A stretch of DNA of 64,000 nucleotides from Promethearchaeota archaeon (GCA_016839845.1 JAEOTL010000467.1:3158-67157), one strand, 5' to 3'; positions 25,621 to 34,702 are shown, counted from the stretch's first letter. Notes: generated from the letters alone by a model not told the origin. Made by a program: numbers and translations.

Positions 25621-26541
25621 TTATTTATAATTGATAGTGAGAACCGCCACTAAAACAATTATTCCCCCCATGATATTCCAGAAAACGATCGTTTCACTTC
25701 TCTGGAGTAAAAATGAAAATAATAAGGTAATAAAAGGTTCAATATAGAGAAATGAGGCAACTTTAGACGATTTCAATTTTGTTTGTGAATTTTGCCATAT
25801 ATAATAACCAATAATATAGCACAAGATCCCGGTGTATAGAGCACATACTAATATAATTGGATTAAGAAGATTCGTCAAGAAGATTTGAATCTCATTACTA
25901 ATAAGAACGAAAAAAAAGAGCTCAACCATCCCAAGATACCCAATATACTTAAGCATGGTCATACTGGAGTTACTTTTGTTAAGGTGCTTTGTTGTTGTAG
26001 AATAAATCCCCCATAAAAGGGGAGTTATCAGTGCAAATAAGTATCCAAAGAAGTTTGGGGCAGTAGGGGCGAGGGTCTTAATGTTTCCTCCCGTGATTAG
26101 GAGAAATCCACCAATTGTAGCTATTACAAATCCTAATATTTTTAGGATATTGAGTTTTTCCTTAAAAAAAATTAAAGCCAGTATCGTGATTATCAGAGGA
26201 GCTAACAAACCAACAAAAAGAGCAGGAAGGGAGGGACCAATTATGGCTATGGCAGAATATTGAGAGAAGAAAAATACTGATACTCCTGTTATACTTGCTA
26301 TAAATAGGAGAATCCAATCGTTTCTTGAAAAGGGTTCTCGATTCTTGCTTTCTTTATTATTATTTCTTTTTTTTCTAATAAAAAGAACCACATCAATTAT
26401 GACAAATGTAAGGGAAGCAATTAAAAAACGATAAAGTGCGAAAGATAAAGGGGGCATAAATTCTACCGCAATATCAACTGCTACAAAGGAAAAACCCCAA
26501 ATTATAATCATAAAGATTAATTCCAAGTACACTAGCAACAT
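25621..26541 (-). CDS. DMT-superfamily EamA transporter
   Basis: 306 residues with about ten hydrophobic helices in two five-helix halves, the EamA/RhaT arrangement: IMIIIWGFSFVAVDIAVEFM opens half one and FFGYLFALITPLLWGIYSTT opens half two. Each half ends in a transporter-like repeat (FFKEKLNILKILGFVIATIG; IVFWNIMGGIIVLVAVLTIN). It probably exports or exchanges metabolites such as amino acids or nucleotides across the cytoplasmic membrane; the substrate is unknown. It is transcribed alone, divergently from the GTPase-like gene at 26635. Confidence 0.87.
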   Translation of the reverse strand: MLLVYLELIFMIIIWGFSFVAVDIAVEFMPPLSFALYRFLIASLTFVIIDVVLFIRKKRNNNKESKNREPFSRNDWILLFIASITGVSVFFFSQYSAIAIIGPSLPALFVGLLAPLIITILALIFFKEKLNILKILGFVIATIGGFLLITGGNIKTLAPTAPNFFGYLFALITPLLWGIYSTTTKHLNKSNSSMTMLKYIGYLGMVELFFFVLISNEIQIFLTNLLNPIILVCALYTGILCYIIGYYIWQNSQTKLKSSKVASFLYIEPFITLLFSFLLQRSETIVFWNIMGGIIVLVAVLTINYK

Positions 26542-26634
26542 TAGAATGGTTTACGTTAAAATTGATAATCAATCAAAAAAATCCATTAAAATGATTTATT
26601 AATAATTATAAATTTAGACCCATAATAATTATTT

Positions 26635-27246
26635 TTGGAAATAATCCTCTTGAAAAAAGTTAATTATGGCTTACGTTTTGGGATTGTTGGGAATAGAGAA
26701 ATTAATAAAGAACTCTTTTACCAGAATCTACAAGGTAATGCAATTGAGAGCAATTTAACTCACCATTTTGCAGAAGCTTTCATTATTTTTGATTATATAC
26801 CCTTAAAATTAAAAATATTTTTCGTAGAAGATCTTGAAGAATTAATTGAGAACTATAGTATAATTGAAAAACTTGACGTAATTATTCTTACCATTGATTT
26901 ATTTGACTCTGAATCACTCTATCAATATTTTAAGGACATTATCGTAGAATTCAATGAAACCTACTTCTTTCAAGGAATTTCAATTCTTGTAGGAATTGAC
27001 GTAGAAAATGTATTTAATAAAGGAACGAATAAGAACCGTAAAGTGAGTAGATTCAGTTTGGAAGATAGAGCAAAGTACTTGAACCTGATTTATTGTTTTG
27101 AAATCTTTAATAAATCTAAAGATGTAAAAGACATACTAGATAAAATTTTTCAGGATTTTGTCTTTAGATTTCAATATTCTAGTCCTGAACTATTCAAGGA
27201 AGCAAAAACTTATGGAAAAAGACTAGGAGAAGAACATAAAAAGTAA
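26635..27246 (+). CDS. Degenerate Ras-like small GTPase fold (pseudo-GTPase)
   Basis: 203 residues, the usual length of a Ras/Rab/Rag-type GTPase. The fold order is visible: strand GLRFGIVG then NREINKELF where the P-loop GxxxxGK[ST] should be (Gly and Lys kept, second Gly changed to Asn, Ser/Thr to Glu), strand KLKIFFVEDLEEL where DxxG is expected, the helix-strand LDVIILTIDLFDSESLYQYF typical of the region after switch II, ISILVGIDVENVF where NKxD should be, and YCFEIFNKSKDVKDIL at the SAK position. The nucleotide-binding motifs are all degraded, so it probably binds nucleotide poorly or not at all. The start is TTG (26635), with a second TTG five codons on. Confidence 0.6.
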   Translation: MEIILLKKVNYGLRFGIVGNREINKELFYQNLQGNAIESNLTHHFAEAFIIFDYIPLKLKIFFVEDLEELIENYSIIEKLDVIILTIDLFDSESLYQYFKDIIVEFNETYFFQGISILVGIDVENVFNKGTNKNRKVSRFSLEDRAKYLNLIYCFEIFNKSKDVKDILDKIFQDFVFRFQYSSPELFKEAKTYGKRLGEEHKK

Positions 27247-27312
27247 ATACCCCTGTAATCTCTCTTTTTTCCCGTTGTTTGTTTCAACTATTATGAATTT
27301 AAAAGAGAGAAG

Positions 27313-27356
27313 TTATATTATTAATATAAAACCTTTTACACTATATTTCGAATATA
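27313..27356. repeat. Two AT palindromes before the zinc-ribbon gene
   Basis: TTATATT/AATATAA around ATT (27313-27329) and TATATT/AATATA around TCG (27342-27356) are inverted repeats in the gap between the GTPase-like gene and the zinc-ribbon gene. They may be the terminator of the former or promoter/operator elements of the latter. Confidence 0.3.
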
Positions 27357-27418
27357 AGAGATTTGTTCAATAGATATATAATAAATAAATTTCACGATTT
27401 TGGAGTTGATAAATAAAA

Positions 27419-27613
27419 ATGGGAGAAAATTCAAATGGAATACGAACGATTGAGAAAGGAGAAGGCCGTCGAAAATGCCCAGGCTGTGGAGAAGAGAACA
27501 AATACATGATTCATGAATCAACAGACAAAGGAAATATAATAAGCGACTACCCAAGAGTTTATGGAAAGAAGTACAGATGCGGTAAATGCGGTGTAGAATG
27601 GCGAGAAAAGTAA
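27419..27613 (+). CDS. Small zinc-ribbon protein
   Basis: 64 residues. Two CxxC knuckles, KCPGCGEEN near residue 20 and YRCGKCGVEW near 57, form a complete four-Cys zinc ribbon separated by about 34 residues. There is nothing else in the protein except a charged N-terminus. Small stand-alone ribbons of this kind in archaea are usually nucleic-acid- or protein-binding adaptors. The partner is unknown. A TGGAG sequence lies about 15 bases before the ATG. Confidence 0.75.
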   Translation: MGENSNGIRTIEKGEGRRKCPGCGEENKYMIHESTDKGNIISDYPRVYGKKYRCGKCGVEWREK

Positions 27614-27810
27614 GTAAATATTAGGATTCACACTTTTTAATTTTTATTTTCGTCTATGTTTGATTATCCGCTTAAAACTGTTTTCTATAATCCGTTCTAC
27701 TAATACAAAAAAGAAGCAAATCATATAGTTTTAAATTAAATACTTACAAATTAGTTATTATCATAATTTTTAGAATACTTTTTTGAGTTTGTACTAGGGG
27801 ATAAGAAGGG

Positions 27811-28503
27811 ATGGATCTTGCAAGATTCTTACAGATATATGTAATTCAAGGGGGTTTTGCTTTATTTTTTATATTTATGGCATACCTCGTTTTAAAACGG
27901 AGCCGAAGGTTAACCCACCTTTATCTAGGAGGTTTTTATCTGTCATCAACAATTGGAGCAGTTATTAATATCGTCTATGCCAATATTTTCAATGCTACAA
28001 TTGTCTATGTATTACATTTTATAACTTATTATATTCTATGCTTTTCAATGGGTTTTCTGTTTATCTTTGTGCTAATTCTCATAAAACCTATAGATAAATT
28101 TCCTAAGAAAAAGCAGGTCTTAATTTTATTTGTATATGCTGTATTATTACTTGGTTTGTTGCTAATTCCTGATGGTATTAAAATCAATCAAAGTACAAAT
28201 TGGAAGCCAAATTGGAGTTGGATTTTTTTTATTTACTCCGTAGTATTGTGTAGTAGTATTTGTATCTTACCAACAGGATTTTACTCCGCGAAAATCTATA
28301 AAAAGTTTGAGAATGGTCATTTGAAAAGGAAATGGAAATATTTACTACTTGGCGTGTCTGCTTATTTCTTTCTTTACTATGGCACTACACTTTCTAACAC
28401 TTTGCATAATGATGTTTTTCGGCTTCTTTGGTCTTTAGTATCTTTACCCACCCTTATTAGTTTGTTCCTAATTTATTACGGTGTAGGTCGCCAACTTGAA
28501 TAA
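27811..28503 (+). CDS. Seven-TM membrane protein, paralogue 1
   Basis: 230 residues, almost entirely seven hydrophobic helices (for example GGFALFFIFMAYLVLKRSRR and YIVLCFSMGFLF-like segments). Short basic inner loops follow the positive-inside pattern, including KIYKKFENGHLKRKWKY between helices five and six. It ends with the motif YYGVGRQLE. No extra soluble domain is present. It resembles the 7TM sensor halves of some archaeal receptors but stands alone. It shares GGFYLSS, KxxKFE-x-x-x-LKRKWK and YxGVGRQLE with the next gene, so the pair arose by duplication. I do not recognise a named family. Confidence 0.7.
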   Translation: MDLARFLQIYVIQGGFALFFIFMAYLVLKRSRRLTHLYLGGFYLSSTIGAVINIVYANIFNATIVYVLHFITYYILCFSMGFLFIFVLILIKPIDKFPKKKQVLILFVYAVLLLGLLLIPDGIKINQSTNWKPNWSWIFFIYSVVLCSSICILPTGFYSAKIYKKFENGHLKRKWKYLLLGVSAYFFLYYGTTLSNTLHNDVFRLLWSLVSLPTLISLFLIYYGVGRQLE

Positions 28504-28636
28504 CTCTTTTTTATAAATGTTAAGAGGGTAAGTTGTCTTAATAATAAAAAACGGCAACAATAATAAATACCAAAAGATACAATGTTACATTAACACATTT
28601 ATTTTAATATAACAAGCTCATAAACGTGATAAAAGC

Positions 28637-29374
28637 ATGGTAATGTTTCAAAATCCTTTAACATTTACTCGAATTATAACAATATATGTTGCACAGGGAC
28701 TCGTTGCTGCATGGTTTAGCTATTTAGCATATAAGATTTTGAAGAGAGATAGAAAACGATTAAATGTTATATTTGCGGGATTTTATCTTTCCTCTGTAGT
28801 TGGTCTCGTAATAAATTTCATATATGGTCCTATGGATAATCCAGAAATTGTCCAGATTTTTAATTATCTAACTATGTTTGGCATCTTCTATTCTCCGATC
28901 TTTTTAATAATATTTGACTTGATATTGTTAAAATCAGAAAAAGTTATTACTACTCTTAAACAGGTCTTACTATTTATTGGGTTTGGCATTTTTACTTTCA
29001 GTATGATATTTTTTATATACACTCCTGGATGGGGAGTTACCATTGACGCCTCTTCAGAGTGGGCAGCTGAGTGGCATCTACCGTTCTTTTTATACCTAAC
29101 AATTGGTGAAACGGTGTTAGGTGCCGTACCAATATTATATCTCTCCTTTAAAGTCTATAACAAATTTGAGGATGAGCAATTGAAACGAAAATGGAAGAAT
29201 TTTATTTACGGTTTCTGTGGGTTATTAATCTTCCTCTACGGGATATTTATTTCTAATTTCTTGGCGTCATTTGATATCAATGTACGTTTAGTAATGGGGG
29301 GAATCGGTATTATATCGGGTATTATAGCGGGTTACTTGATGTATAACGGTGTAGGACGACAACTTGAGAAATAA
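28637..29374 (+). CDS. Seven-TM membrane protein, paralogue 2
   Basis: 245 residues, same architecture as the gene 133 bases upstream: seven hydrophobic helices, conserved AGFYLSSVVGLVINFIYGP, KVYNKFEDEQLKRKWKNF and YNGVGRQLEK. It differs in a longer extracellular loop (YTPGWGVTIDASSEWAAEWH). The start may be 28637 or the ATG two codons later. The two proteins may form a heterodimer or sense different ligands; both ideas are inference from duplication alone. Confidence 0.7.
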   Translation: MVMFQNPLTFTRIITIYVAQGLVAAWFSYLAYKILKRDRKRLNVIFAGFYLSSVVGLVINFIYGPMDNPEIVQIFNYLTMFGIFYSPIFLIIFDLILLKSEKVITTLKQVLLFIGFGIFTFSMIFFIYTPGWGVTIDASSEWAAEWHLPFFLYLTIGETVLGAVPILYLSFKVYNKFEDEQLKRKWKNFIYGFCGLLIFLYGIFISNFLASFDINVRLVMGGIGIISGIIAGYLMYNGVGRQLEK

Positions 29375-29537
29375 TCTACTTTTTTTCTATTATTTTTTTT
29401 TATCTTAAATTTTATTTTTACTCGTGAACATTATATTATTATAAATTAGTTGAAGTTTCAGACCTATAATAAACTGCTAAGATAAAACGTTTTTATTAGG
29501 GAATAACGATTCTTTATTTCTCAAAGCTGGGTCATTT

Positions 29538-29885
29538 ATGATAGAGGAATTAGTACGTGTAAGGGGAATTGGTCCAACAGCCGCAGAAAGATTAATGAAT
29601 GCGGGAATTAACTCAATCGATGAGGTCGCTAAATCTAAACCAGAAGAATTAGCCTGGATTAAAGGAATTGGGATGATCTCTGCCCTTAAAATTATAGAGA
29701 ACGCTTTAGAATTGATAAAGTTAGAAAAGGGGATCCAACTAGTTTTAAACTCTATAAAAGAAAATTTCTCTAGGAGCTGTCCTAAATGTGGGGGAGAGAT
29801 GAATGAACGACTCATTATTTTAGGACCAGAAAGGAGATTACGAGCAAATCAGTGTAATTTATGCAAATTTTACCTACCCAAATAA
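29538..29885 (+). CDS. Helix-hairpin-helix plus zinc-ribbon protein
   Basis: 115 residues. Residues 1-62 carry paired HhH motifs (VRGIGPTAAERLMNAGI; IKGIGMISALKIIENA), the same layout as the N-terminus of the protein at 16924. Residues ~80-113 are a four-Cys zinc ribbon (CPKCGGEM and CNLCKFYLP). The combination suggests sequence-independent DNA or RNA binding. An AT-rich TATA-like run (ATTATAAATTAG near 29436) precedes it. It is convergent with the cation exchanger gene. Confidence 0.8.
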   Translation: MIEELVRVRGIGPTAAERLMNAGINSIDEVAKSKPEELAWIKGIGMISALKIIENALELIKLEKGIQLVLNSIKENFSRSCPKCGGEMNERLIILGPERRLRANQCNLCKFYLPK

Positions 29886-29923
29886 TGCCTGACAAAAAAG
29901 ACAGTATTTAATGATTTTCCTTC

Positions 29924-30886
29924 TTATCTCATCCAAAAAGTGAATAGAAAAATGTAGGAAGTAAAATATAAAGAAATAAACAGAATTCCAGCTTTTTTGT
30001 CAACTTTTCTCCTCATTGCTATAACAATGAAAACAACAAAGCTAGCACCAAGAGTGTATAAGACAGTGGGCACTGCTAAACTAGCAGTCACAGCTTGTGG
30101 AAATAGAACTTGTCCAATGCCTATCGAAAGAGTAGAATCAACAATACATGAGCCAACGATATCCCCAATCGCAATAGAATGATGTTTTAATCTTAATGCA
30201 TTAATATCCACAGCTAACTCTGGGAGTGAAGTTCCAATTGCAACGATAAAGAAACTTATTATATATTCATGAACGTTCAGGGCTCTTGATAAAATGATAA
30301 CTGATCTTACTATCATGTAGGAAGCAATTGTTACCCCACCAAACCCTAAACCAGCTATGAGAAGATGGTATTTTTTACTTCTAGGAGCATCAATTTTTTG
30401 AATCATATCTACTCTCTGTAAGATGCTTTCCTTATTTGCATTGTATATTAACCAAAAATAGATCCCCAAACTTCCCACCATAAAGAGAGCGTTTAATCTA
30501 GTAATGAAACCCTTCTCGACAACGGAAAAAATTAGTAATAAGGATAAAACTTCACAAGAACCTAGAATAATTATATCTTTCCTCCTTACAAAAAATGACC
30601 CGACTACCAATGGTAATATTCCGAACACCAAGGTTAATTGAGTTAAGTCCGAGCCCACTGAATCACCAACATCAATATCTCCGTGGCCTAAACTACACGA
30701 TATAATGGAATTAAAGATTTCTGAAATATCCGTACCGATAGATACTAAAGTTACGCCTATTATTAACGGTGAAACTCCTAATGCGGCAGCTAGAATAGCA
30801 GAATGCTTTACTGCCCAAACACTTGAGAAAACAATAAGAGTTAACCCTCCAACTAATCCTATGATGGCTAATATAATAACAATCAT
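29924..30886 (-). CDS. CaCA-family sodium/calcium (cation) exchanger
   Basis: 320 residues with about ten membrane helices in two inverted halves. The alpha-repeats are visible: alpha-1 GVTLVSIGTDISEIFNSIIS (usual GTSxPE drifted to GTDISE) with GDSVGSDLTQLTLVFGI, and alpha-2 FIVAIGTSLPELAVDINALR with IGDIVGSCIVDSTLSIGIGQ. These Glu/Asp/Asn/Ser residues line the ion path. It exchanges Ca2+ (or another cation) against Na+ or H+ at the cytoplasmic membrane. The drift in alpha-1 may alter ion choice. Confidence 0.88.
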   Translation of the reverse strand: MIVIILAIIGLVGGLTLIVFSSVWAVKHSAILAAALGVSPLIIGVTLVSIGTDISEIFNSIISCSLGHGDIDVGDSVGSDLTQLTLVFGILPLVVGSFFVRRKDIIILGSCEVLSLLLIFSVVEKGFITRLNALFMVGSLGIYFWLIYNANKESILQRVDMIQKIDAPRSKKYHLLIAGLGFGGVTIASYMIVRSVIILSRALNVHEYIISFFIVAIGTSLPELAVDINALRLKHHSIAIGDIVGSCIVDSTLSIGIGQVLFPQAVTASLAVPTVLYTLGASFVVFIVIAMRRKVDKKAGILFISLYFTSYIFLFTFWMR

Positions 30887-31137
30887 ATTATGCGAATTAC
30901 CATTATGATTATCTAAATTTAATCCGTATTAGCTACGCAGTATTGCTGTACTAGTGTTCTCAGCCCAATAAACTGTTAGATCAGAGTAGATTCGAAGAAA
31001 ATAGTTTTTCCAATCCAAGACTCCCTTTTTTATTATTGGTAAATATTATATAAATCTATCCATTTTTCATCCAAATTAATCCATATTAGTTCCATAATTC
31101 GAAAACTTCTTAAACTAACTTATCCGAAGAGTAAATT

Positions 31138-31290
31138 ATGGTTGAACATAAAGAATTTCATATTTCACTCGAGATGGATGTTTTTGATAAACTGGAGGTT
31201 ATTAAAGAATATCATGGAATTAAAAATATTACCGAAATCATTAGATTTTTAATCACTAAAGAACATAGAGAAATATCAAAACAAGCTTGA
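31138..31290 (+). CDS. Tiny ribbon-helix-helix (CopG/MetJ-like) protein
   Basis: 50 residues. A strand EFHISLEMD is followed by helix VFDKLEVIKEYHG, a turn, then helix ITEIIRFLITKEHRE. This is the strand-helix-helix pattern of RHH transcription factors, where the strand pair contacts DNA in a dimer. A TATA-like AATATTATATAAAT lies about 85 bases upstream. It stands between two minus-strand genes. The related imperfect direct repeats AATCCGTATTAGCT (about 30920) and AATCCATATTAGTT (about 31077) upstream could be its operators. Confidence 0.65.
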   Translation: MVEHKEFHISLEMDVFDKLEVIKEYHGIKNITEIIRFLITKEHREISKQA

Positions 31291-31324
31291 ATAGAGATCT
31301 TCTAAAAAACTAGATGAGTTAAAC

Positions 31325-32002
31325 TTAGAAGTTGTAGAATTTTCCTTTATCTTTTAATAAATAAAAACCAAATCGTTCTGTTCTCCTACCTTTCATAGCT
31401 AAACTATGAATACCCATCATTTTGGTAAAAAATTGAGATTTATGAAGTTTTAATACCTCATAGAGCTTCAATCGATGATCCCCAACTTTAATTTTTACTA
31501 AGTGTTCCCCCTTTGATTGTTGTGGATTATAGAGCGCATACACATAGAATTCAACTTTATTAAGGTTAAGAAGTTTTGCCACATTTATCGCTATATCATG
31601 AGTAGCCTGATGATCTGGGTGATTATTATTTCCACTGGGAATCACAAATCTGTCAGCATCTCGTACAAGATTTTTTATATTATCTACTGCTTCGTCAATA
31701 TAATTCTTAAGTTCTTGATCATATAACTTCAAGAAATGCCTATTAGATTTATTTACTCCCAACAGTTCTGCTGCCATATCTGCTTCCCTTAGCCTGATGA
31801 TTGCAAGTTCCTCCTCACTTATTCTTGTTTCCTCACAATCTTCAAGACTATCCTCTTCTCGAGCCTTTCTATATCCTGCTCTACCATCAGTAAAAAAAAT
31901 AATGTGTACATCATGAGCTTCGGTAAGCCATTTCATTATGGAACCACCAGCTCCAAAACTCTCATCATCGGGGTGAGGTGCAAAAATTACAATCTTCATC
32001 AT
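31325..32002 (-). CDS. PIG-L/LmbE family deacetylase
   Basis: About 225 residues. The zinc site is visible: AHPDDE-type motif as APHPDDESFGAGGS at residues ~8-20, and NNHPDHQATHDIA near 130 (His ligand, Asp catalytic). IIFFTDGRAGYRK and READMAAELLGV are the usual intervening segments. The family removes N-acetyl groups from GlcNAc-linked lipids, mycothiol or bacillithiol precursors and related sugars. The substrate here is unknown. Of two adjacent ATGs and a GTG, I took the first ATG. Confidence 0.88.
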   Translation of the reverse strand: MMKIVIFAPHPDDESFGAGGSIMKWLTEAHDVHIIFFTDGRAGYRKAREEDSLEDCEETRISEEELAIIRLREADMAAELLGVNKSNRHFLKLYDQELKNYIDEAVDNIKNLVRDADRFVIPSGNNNHPDHQATHDIAINVAKLLNLNKVEFYVYALYNPQQSKGEHLVKIKVGDHRLKLYEVLKLHKSQFFTKMMGIHSLAMKGRRTERFGFYLLKDKGKFYNF

Positions 32003-32174
32003 CACTATATAAAAATATAGTGTAAAAAAATAATCCTTCTGTTTCTGAGATTTTTGACAATTTTATAAAATTCTGAGAGGAGGATTTAAAATATTTAACG
32101 TATAATTTCAATAAAGAAATATTTTCCAAATACGATATAAAGAGATATTGCACAAGTAGGTAGGTGTAAAAAAA

Positions 32175-33641
32175 ATTACAAGTAATGAGAATTTATTAAG
32201 TGAGAAAGAATCATACGAATACCCAAGAAGGATTAGGGCGAGTTATGGTTCCAGAGAGTTATTTGGACAGTGGATAAGCGCTGCATTTGGCTTTTCTGTT
32301 TTGTTTTTTTATAAACAGGTAATTGGGTTGAATGCATTCTACGTTGCGTTAGCTTATGTCATCTATTCACTATGGAATGCCTTTAATGATCCGTTAATTG
32401 GATGGTTAATGGAAAAACTTCATATGCCGTGGGAAAGGAAATGGGGGTTGCGGAGATTTCCATGGATGGTTATAGCTGTGGTTCCATACTTATTTTCTTT
32501 CGTGCTAATCTTTATGGTCCCGGCAGGATGGGACCCCGAAGTGAACCCAAGCCATCATATACCTGTTTTCTTCTGGTATTTAGGCACGATTTGTCTATAT
32601 GATACACTCCTAACTATCTATGATGTTAATGTAATCAGTCTATATCCTGATAAATTTAGGAGTAACCGAGAAAGAAGAAGTGTTCAAGGATATGGGACGA
32701 TCCTAGGCATTCTTGGGCTTGTACTAGCAGCAATTGTTCCCCCAATTGTTCAAAACAAAGATATTCCCTCTTCTTATGTTTTTTCAGCTTTGATTAGTTT
32801 TGCTGTTGGAATAGGGTTTTTCCTTTTAGTTATCCCAGGGATAAAAGAAGATAAAAAAACCCGTGAACGGTACCAGCAAAGAAAAAATTTGGAAGGACAA
32901 GAAACAGTTGAACCTTTTCTTAGATCTTTGAAAGGGGCAATAAAAGATCGAAGATTTATGATGAAAGTCACATTGTTCTTCGGGTATCAAGTAGGTGGGG
33001 TAATGCTCCAGACATCTGGCTTTTTTATAACAACATTTATCCTAGACATGTCTGAAGATGCGTTTACCTTTTTACTGGGAGGGATGCTATTAGGTGCTCT
33101 TATATCGGTACCGCTCTGGACATTTTTTTCCCACAAGATAAACGATAATAAGAAAGTGAGTGTATTTGCTGGAATTCTGATGTTTTTTACCTTCATACCT
33201 TTGATTTTTCTTAAGGATTTAATCGGATGGGTGATTAGTCTAGTATTATTTGGGATCGGGCTCGGAGGACAATGGTTTATGGATCCACCAACAATGGGGG
33301 ATGTTCTCGATGATATAGCTGTGAAAACAAAGAAGCGACAGCAATCAATTTACTATGGGGTTCAGGCCTTTTTCATCAGAGCAGGACAATCCTTCATTGC
33401 AATTACCATTGCTCTGGTACAAATTCTAACAGGATTACCAGAAGGTGTCACTTCTTTAGCTGAATTGCAATCTGTCAACCCTAGTGGATGGCAGTTAGCT
33501 GTATTTGGCGTTCATATACATTCGGCCATTGTTCCAGCAATTTTAGTGATTATTACTACACTTCTCTTTTGGAAATATTATGATATTACACCAGAAAGGG
33601 TTTTAAAAAATAAGGAACTATTAAAAGAACTTAAACTTTAA
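32175..33641 (+). CDS. GPH-type sugar:cation symporter (MFS_2), non-AUG start
   Basis: About 488 residues with twelve hydrophobic helices. The N-terminus YPRRIRASYGSRELFGQWIS then LNAFYVALAYVIYSLWNAFN with DPLIG is the glycoside-pentoside-hexuronide symporter signature; helix 10 has GLGGQWFMDPPTMGDVLDD. It imports sugars or other solutes with Na+ or H+. The conserved N-terminal helix lies upstream of the first ordinary start (TTG 32301), and no in-frame ATG, GTG or TTG exists between there and the stop at 32157. I place the start at ATT 32175, eight bases after GGTAGGTG. An assembly error in the poly-A run at 32168 is the alternative. Confidence 0.75.
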   Translation: MTSNENLLSEKESYEYPRRIRASYGSRELFGQWISAAFGFSVLFFYKQVIGLNAFYVALAYVIYSLWNAFNDPLIGWLMEKLHMPWERKWGLRRFPWMVIAVVPYLFSFVLIFMVPAGWDPEVNPSHHIPVFFWYLGTICLYDTLLTIYDVNVISLYPDKFRSNRERRSVQGYGTILGILGLVLAAIVPPIVQNKDIPSSYVFSALISFAVGIGFFLLVIPGIKEDKKTRERYQQRKNLEGQETVEPFLRSLKGAIKDRRFMMKVTLFFGYQVGGVMLQTSGFFITTFILDMSEDAFTFLLGGMLLGALISVPLWTFFSHKINDNKKVSVFAGILMFFTFIPLIFLKDLIGWVISLVLFGIGLGGQWFMDPPTMGDVLDDIAVKTKKRQQSIYYGVQAFFIRAGQSFIAITIALVQILTGLPEGVTSLAELQSVNPSGWQLAVFGVHIHSAIVPAILVIITTLLFWKYYDITPERVLKNKELLKELKL

Positions 33642-33682
33642 TTTTATATCTCTTTTTTTATTTTTATTAAGGTATTCAATAT

Positions 33683-34702
33683 TTACCAACGCCAGAAAAT
33701 ATCTTCAGCGTGACCCAGCATTTTATCAATTTTTATTATTTCACCATTATCCAAAGTGAGTTCTCCCTTATAGAATCCATGAAGTAGCGAAGAATTCAGA
33801 TAAACTATGCCAAAATTAAGTTTTTCTGTATGTGGAATAATAGGGGTTAATACCATTCTAAATCTATTGTCATTACTCATAAAACTCCATGGTTTTGAGG
33901 GATCACGATTATCATGGTGAAATATAACCTCGTCAATCTTATGCGCTTTTCCATCATAGAAAATGATATTTTCAGAATGCGTCGATAAATCCCCAAAACC
34001 ATATCCAATATTGAACGCAATAGGTATCCCATCAACGATTCCACATGCAGAACCCCATAACCAATGAGTACGATAAGGCCAAATCCCGCGTCCCCAATCC
34101 ATTAATCCAAAAGAAGATTCAGGTTCAAAGTTATATGTTTTATCCCCAATCTGCATCGATCCTTTGGCAGGCATAAAATTAATCTTATGATTGTAATAGA
34201 ATAATCGATGGTCCTCCTCATATCCGGTTGAAACTACAGTGTTATCCATTTTTGGTTTATCTTCAAGCGTAATTGTCCCTTTTATTCCCTTACTTTGAAA
34301 GGAAGGATCATCAATAGAAACAATGCGTTTATTCCCGGTTTTAGTAAGGGTGGCTTTAAATTTCTTAGTTGGAAATTCAATTTTACTGTCATCTAATGAA
34401 TTCAAAGGCAGTATCTTTGATTTTGTAAAGAATTTAAATAATCCTTTCCCATCTCTCTTTTGTTCCTTGAAATCAAGCCACACATAGCTCATCTGGGTGA
34501 GGTATCCGATATCACCAATAGTTAGTTGAAAACCAAATTCTTCGTTTAGGATCGAATAATGATCCCATTCTTTAATCCTGAGCCATCCCTTCCCAATATT
34601 GTCCTTATTGTAGTTCAAAATTGGCTTTCTAGCCCACCCTCGTTGAACTAAGGAGCCATCTTTATTAAATAAATCTGAAGGTTCAGTAATTTCTGTTTGC
34701 AT
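33683..34702 (-). CDS. DUF2804 family protein
   Basis: 339 residues from ATG at 34702 (GTG two codons earlier possible). The opening MQTEITEPSDLFNKDGSL then RGWARKPILNYN, RIKEWDHYSIL, and the later FGLMDWGRGIWPYRTHWLWG are the recognisable blocks of DUF2804. These are beta-rich lipocalin/AttH-like proteins of unknown biochemical role found in bacteria and archaea. No signal peptide is present. It is convergent with the symporter gene. Confidence 0.85.
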   Translation of the reverse strand: MQTEITEPSDLFNKDGSLVQRGWARKPILNYNKDNIGKGWLRIKEWDHYSILNEEFGFQLTIGDIGYLTQMSYVWLDFKEQKRDGKGLFKFFTKSKILPLNSLDDSKIEFPTKKFKATLTKTGNKRIVSIDDPSFQSKGIKGTITLEDKPKMDNTVVSTGYEEDHRLFYYNHKINFMPAKGSMQIGDKTYNFEPESSFGLMDWGRGIWPYRTHWLWGSACGIVDGIPIAFNIGYGFGDLSTHSENIIFYDGKAHKIDEVIFHHDNRDPSKPWSFMSNDNRFRMVLTPIIPHTEKLNFGIVYLNSSLLHGFYKGELTLDNGEIIKIDKMLGHAEDIFWRW

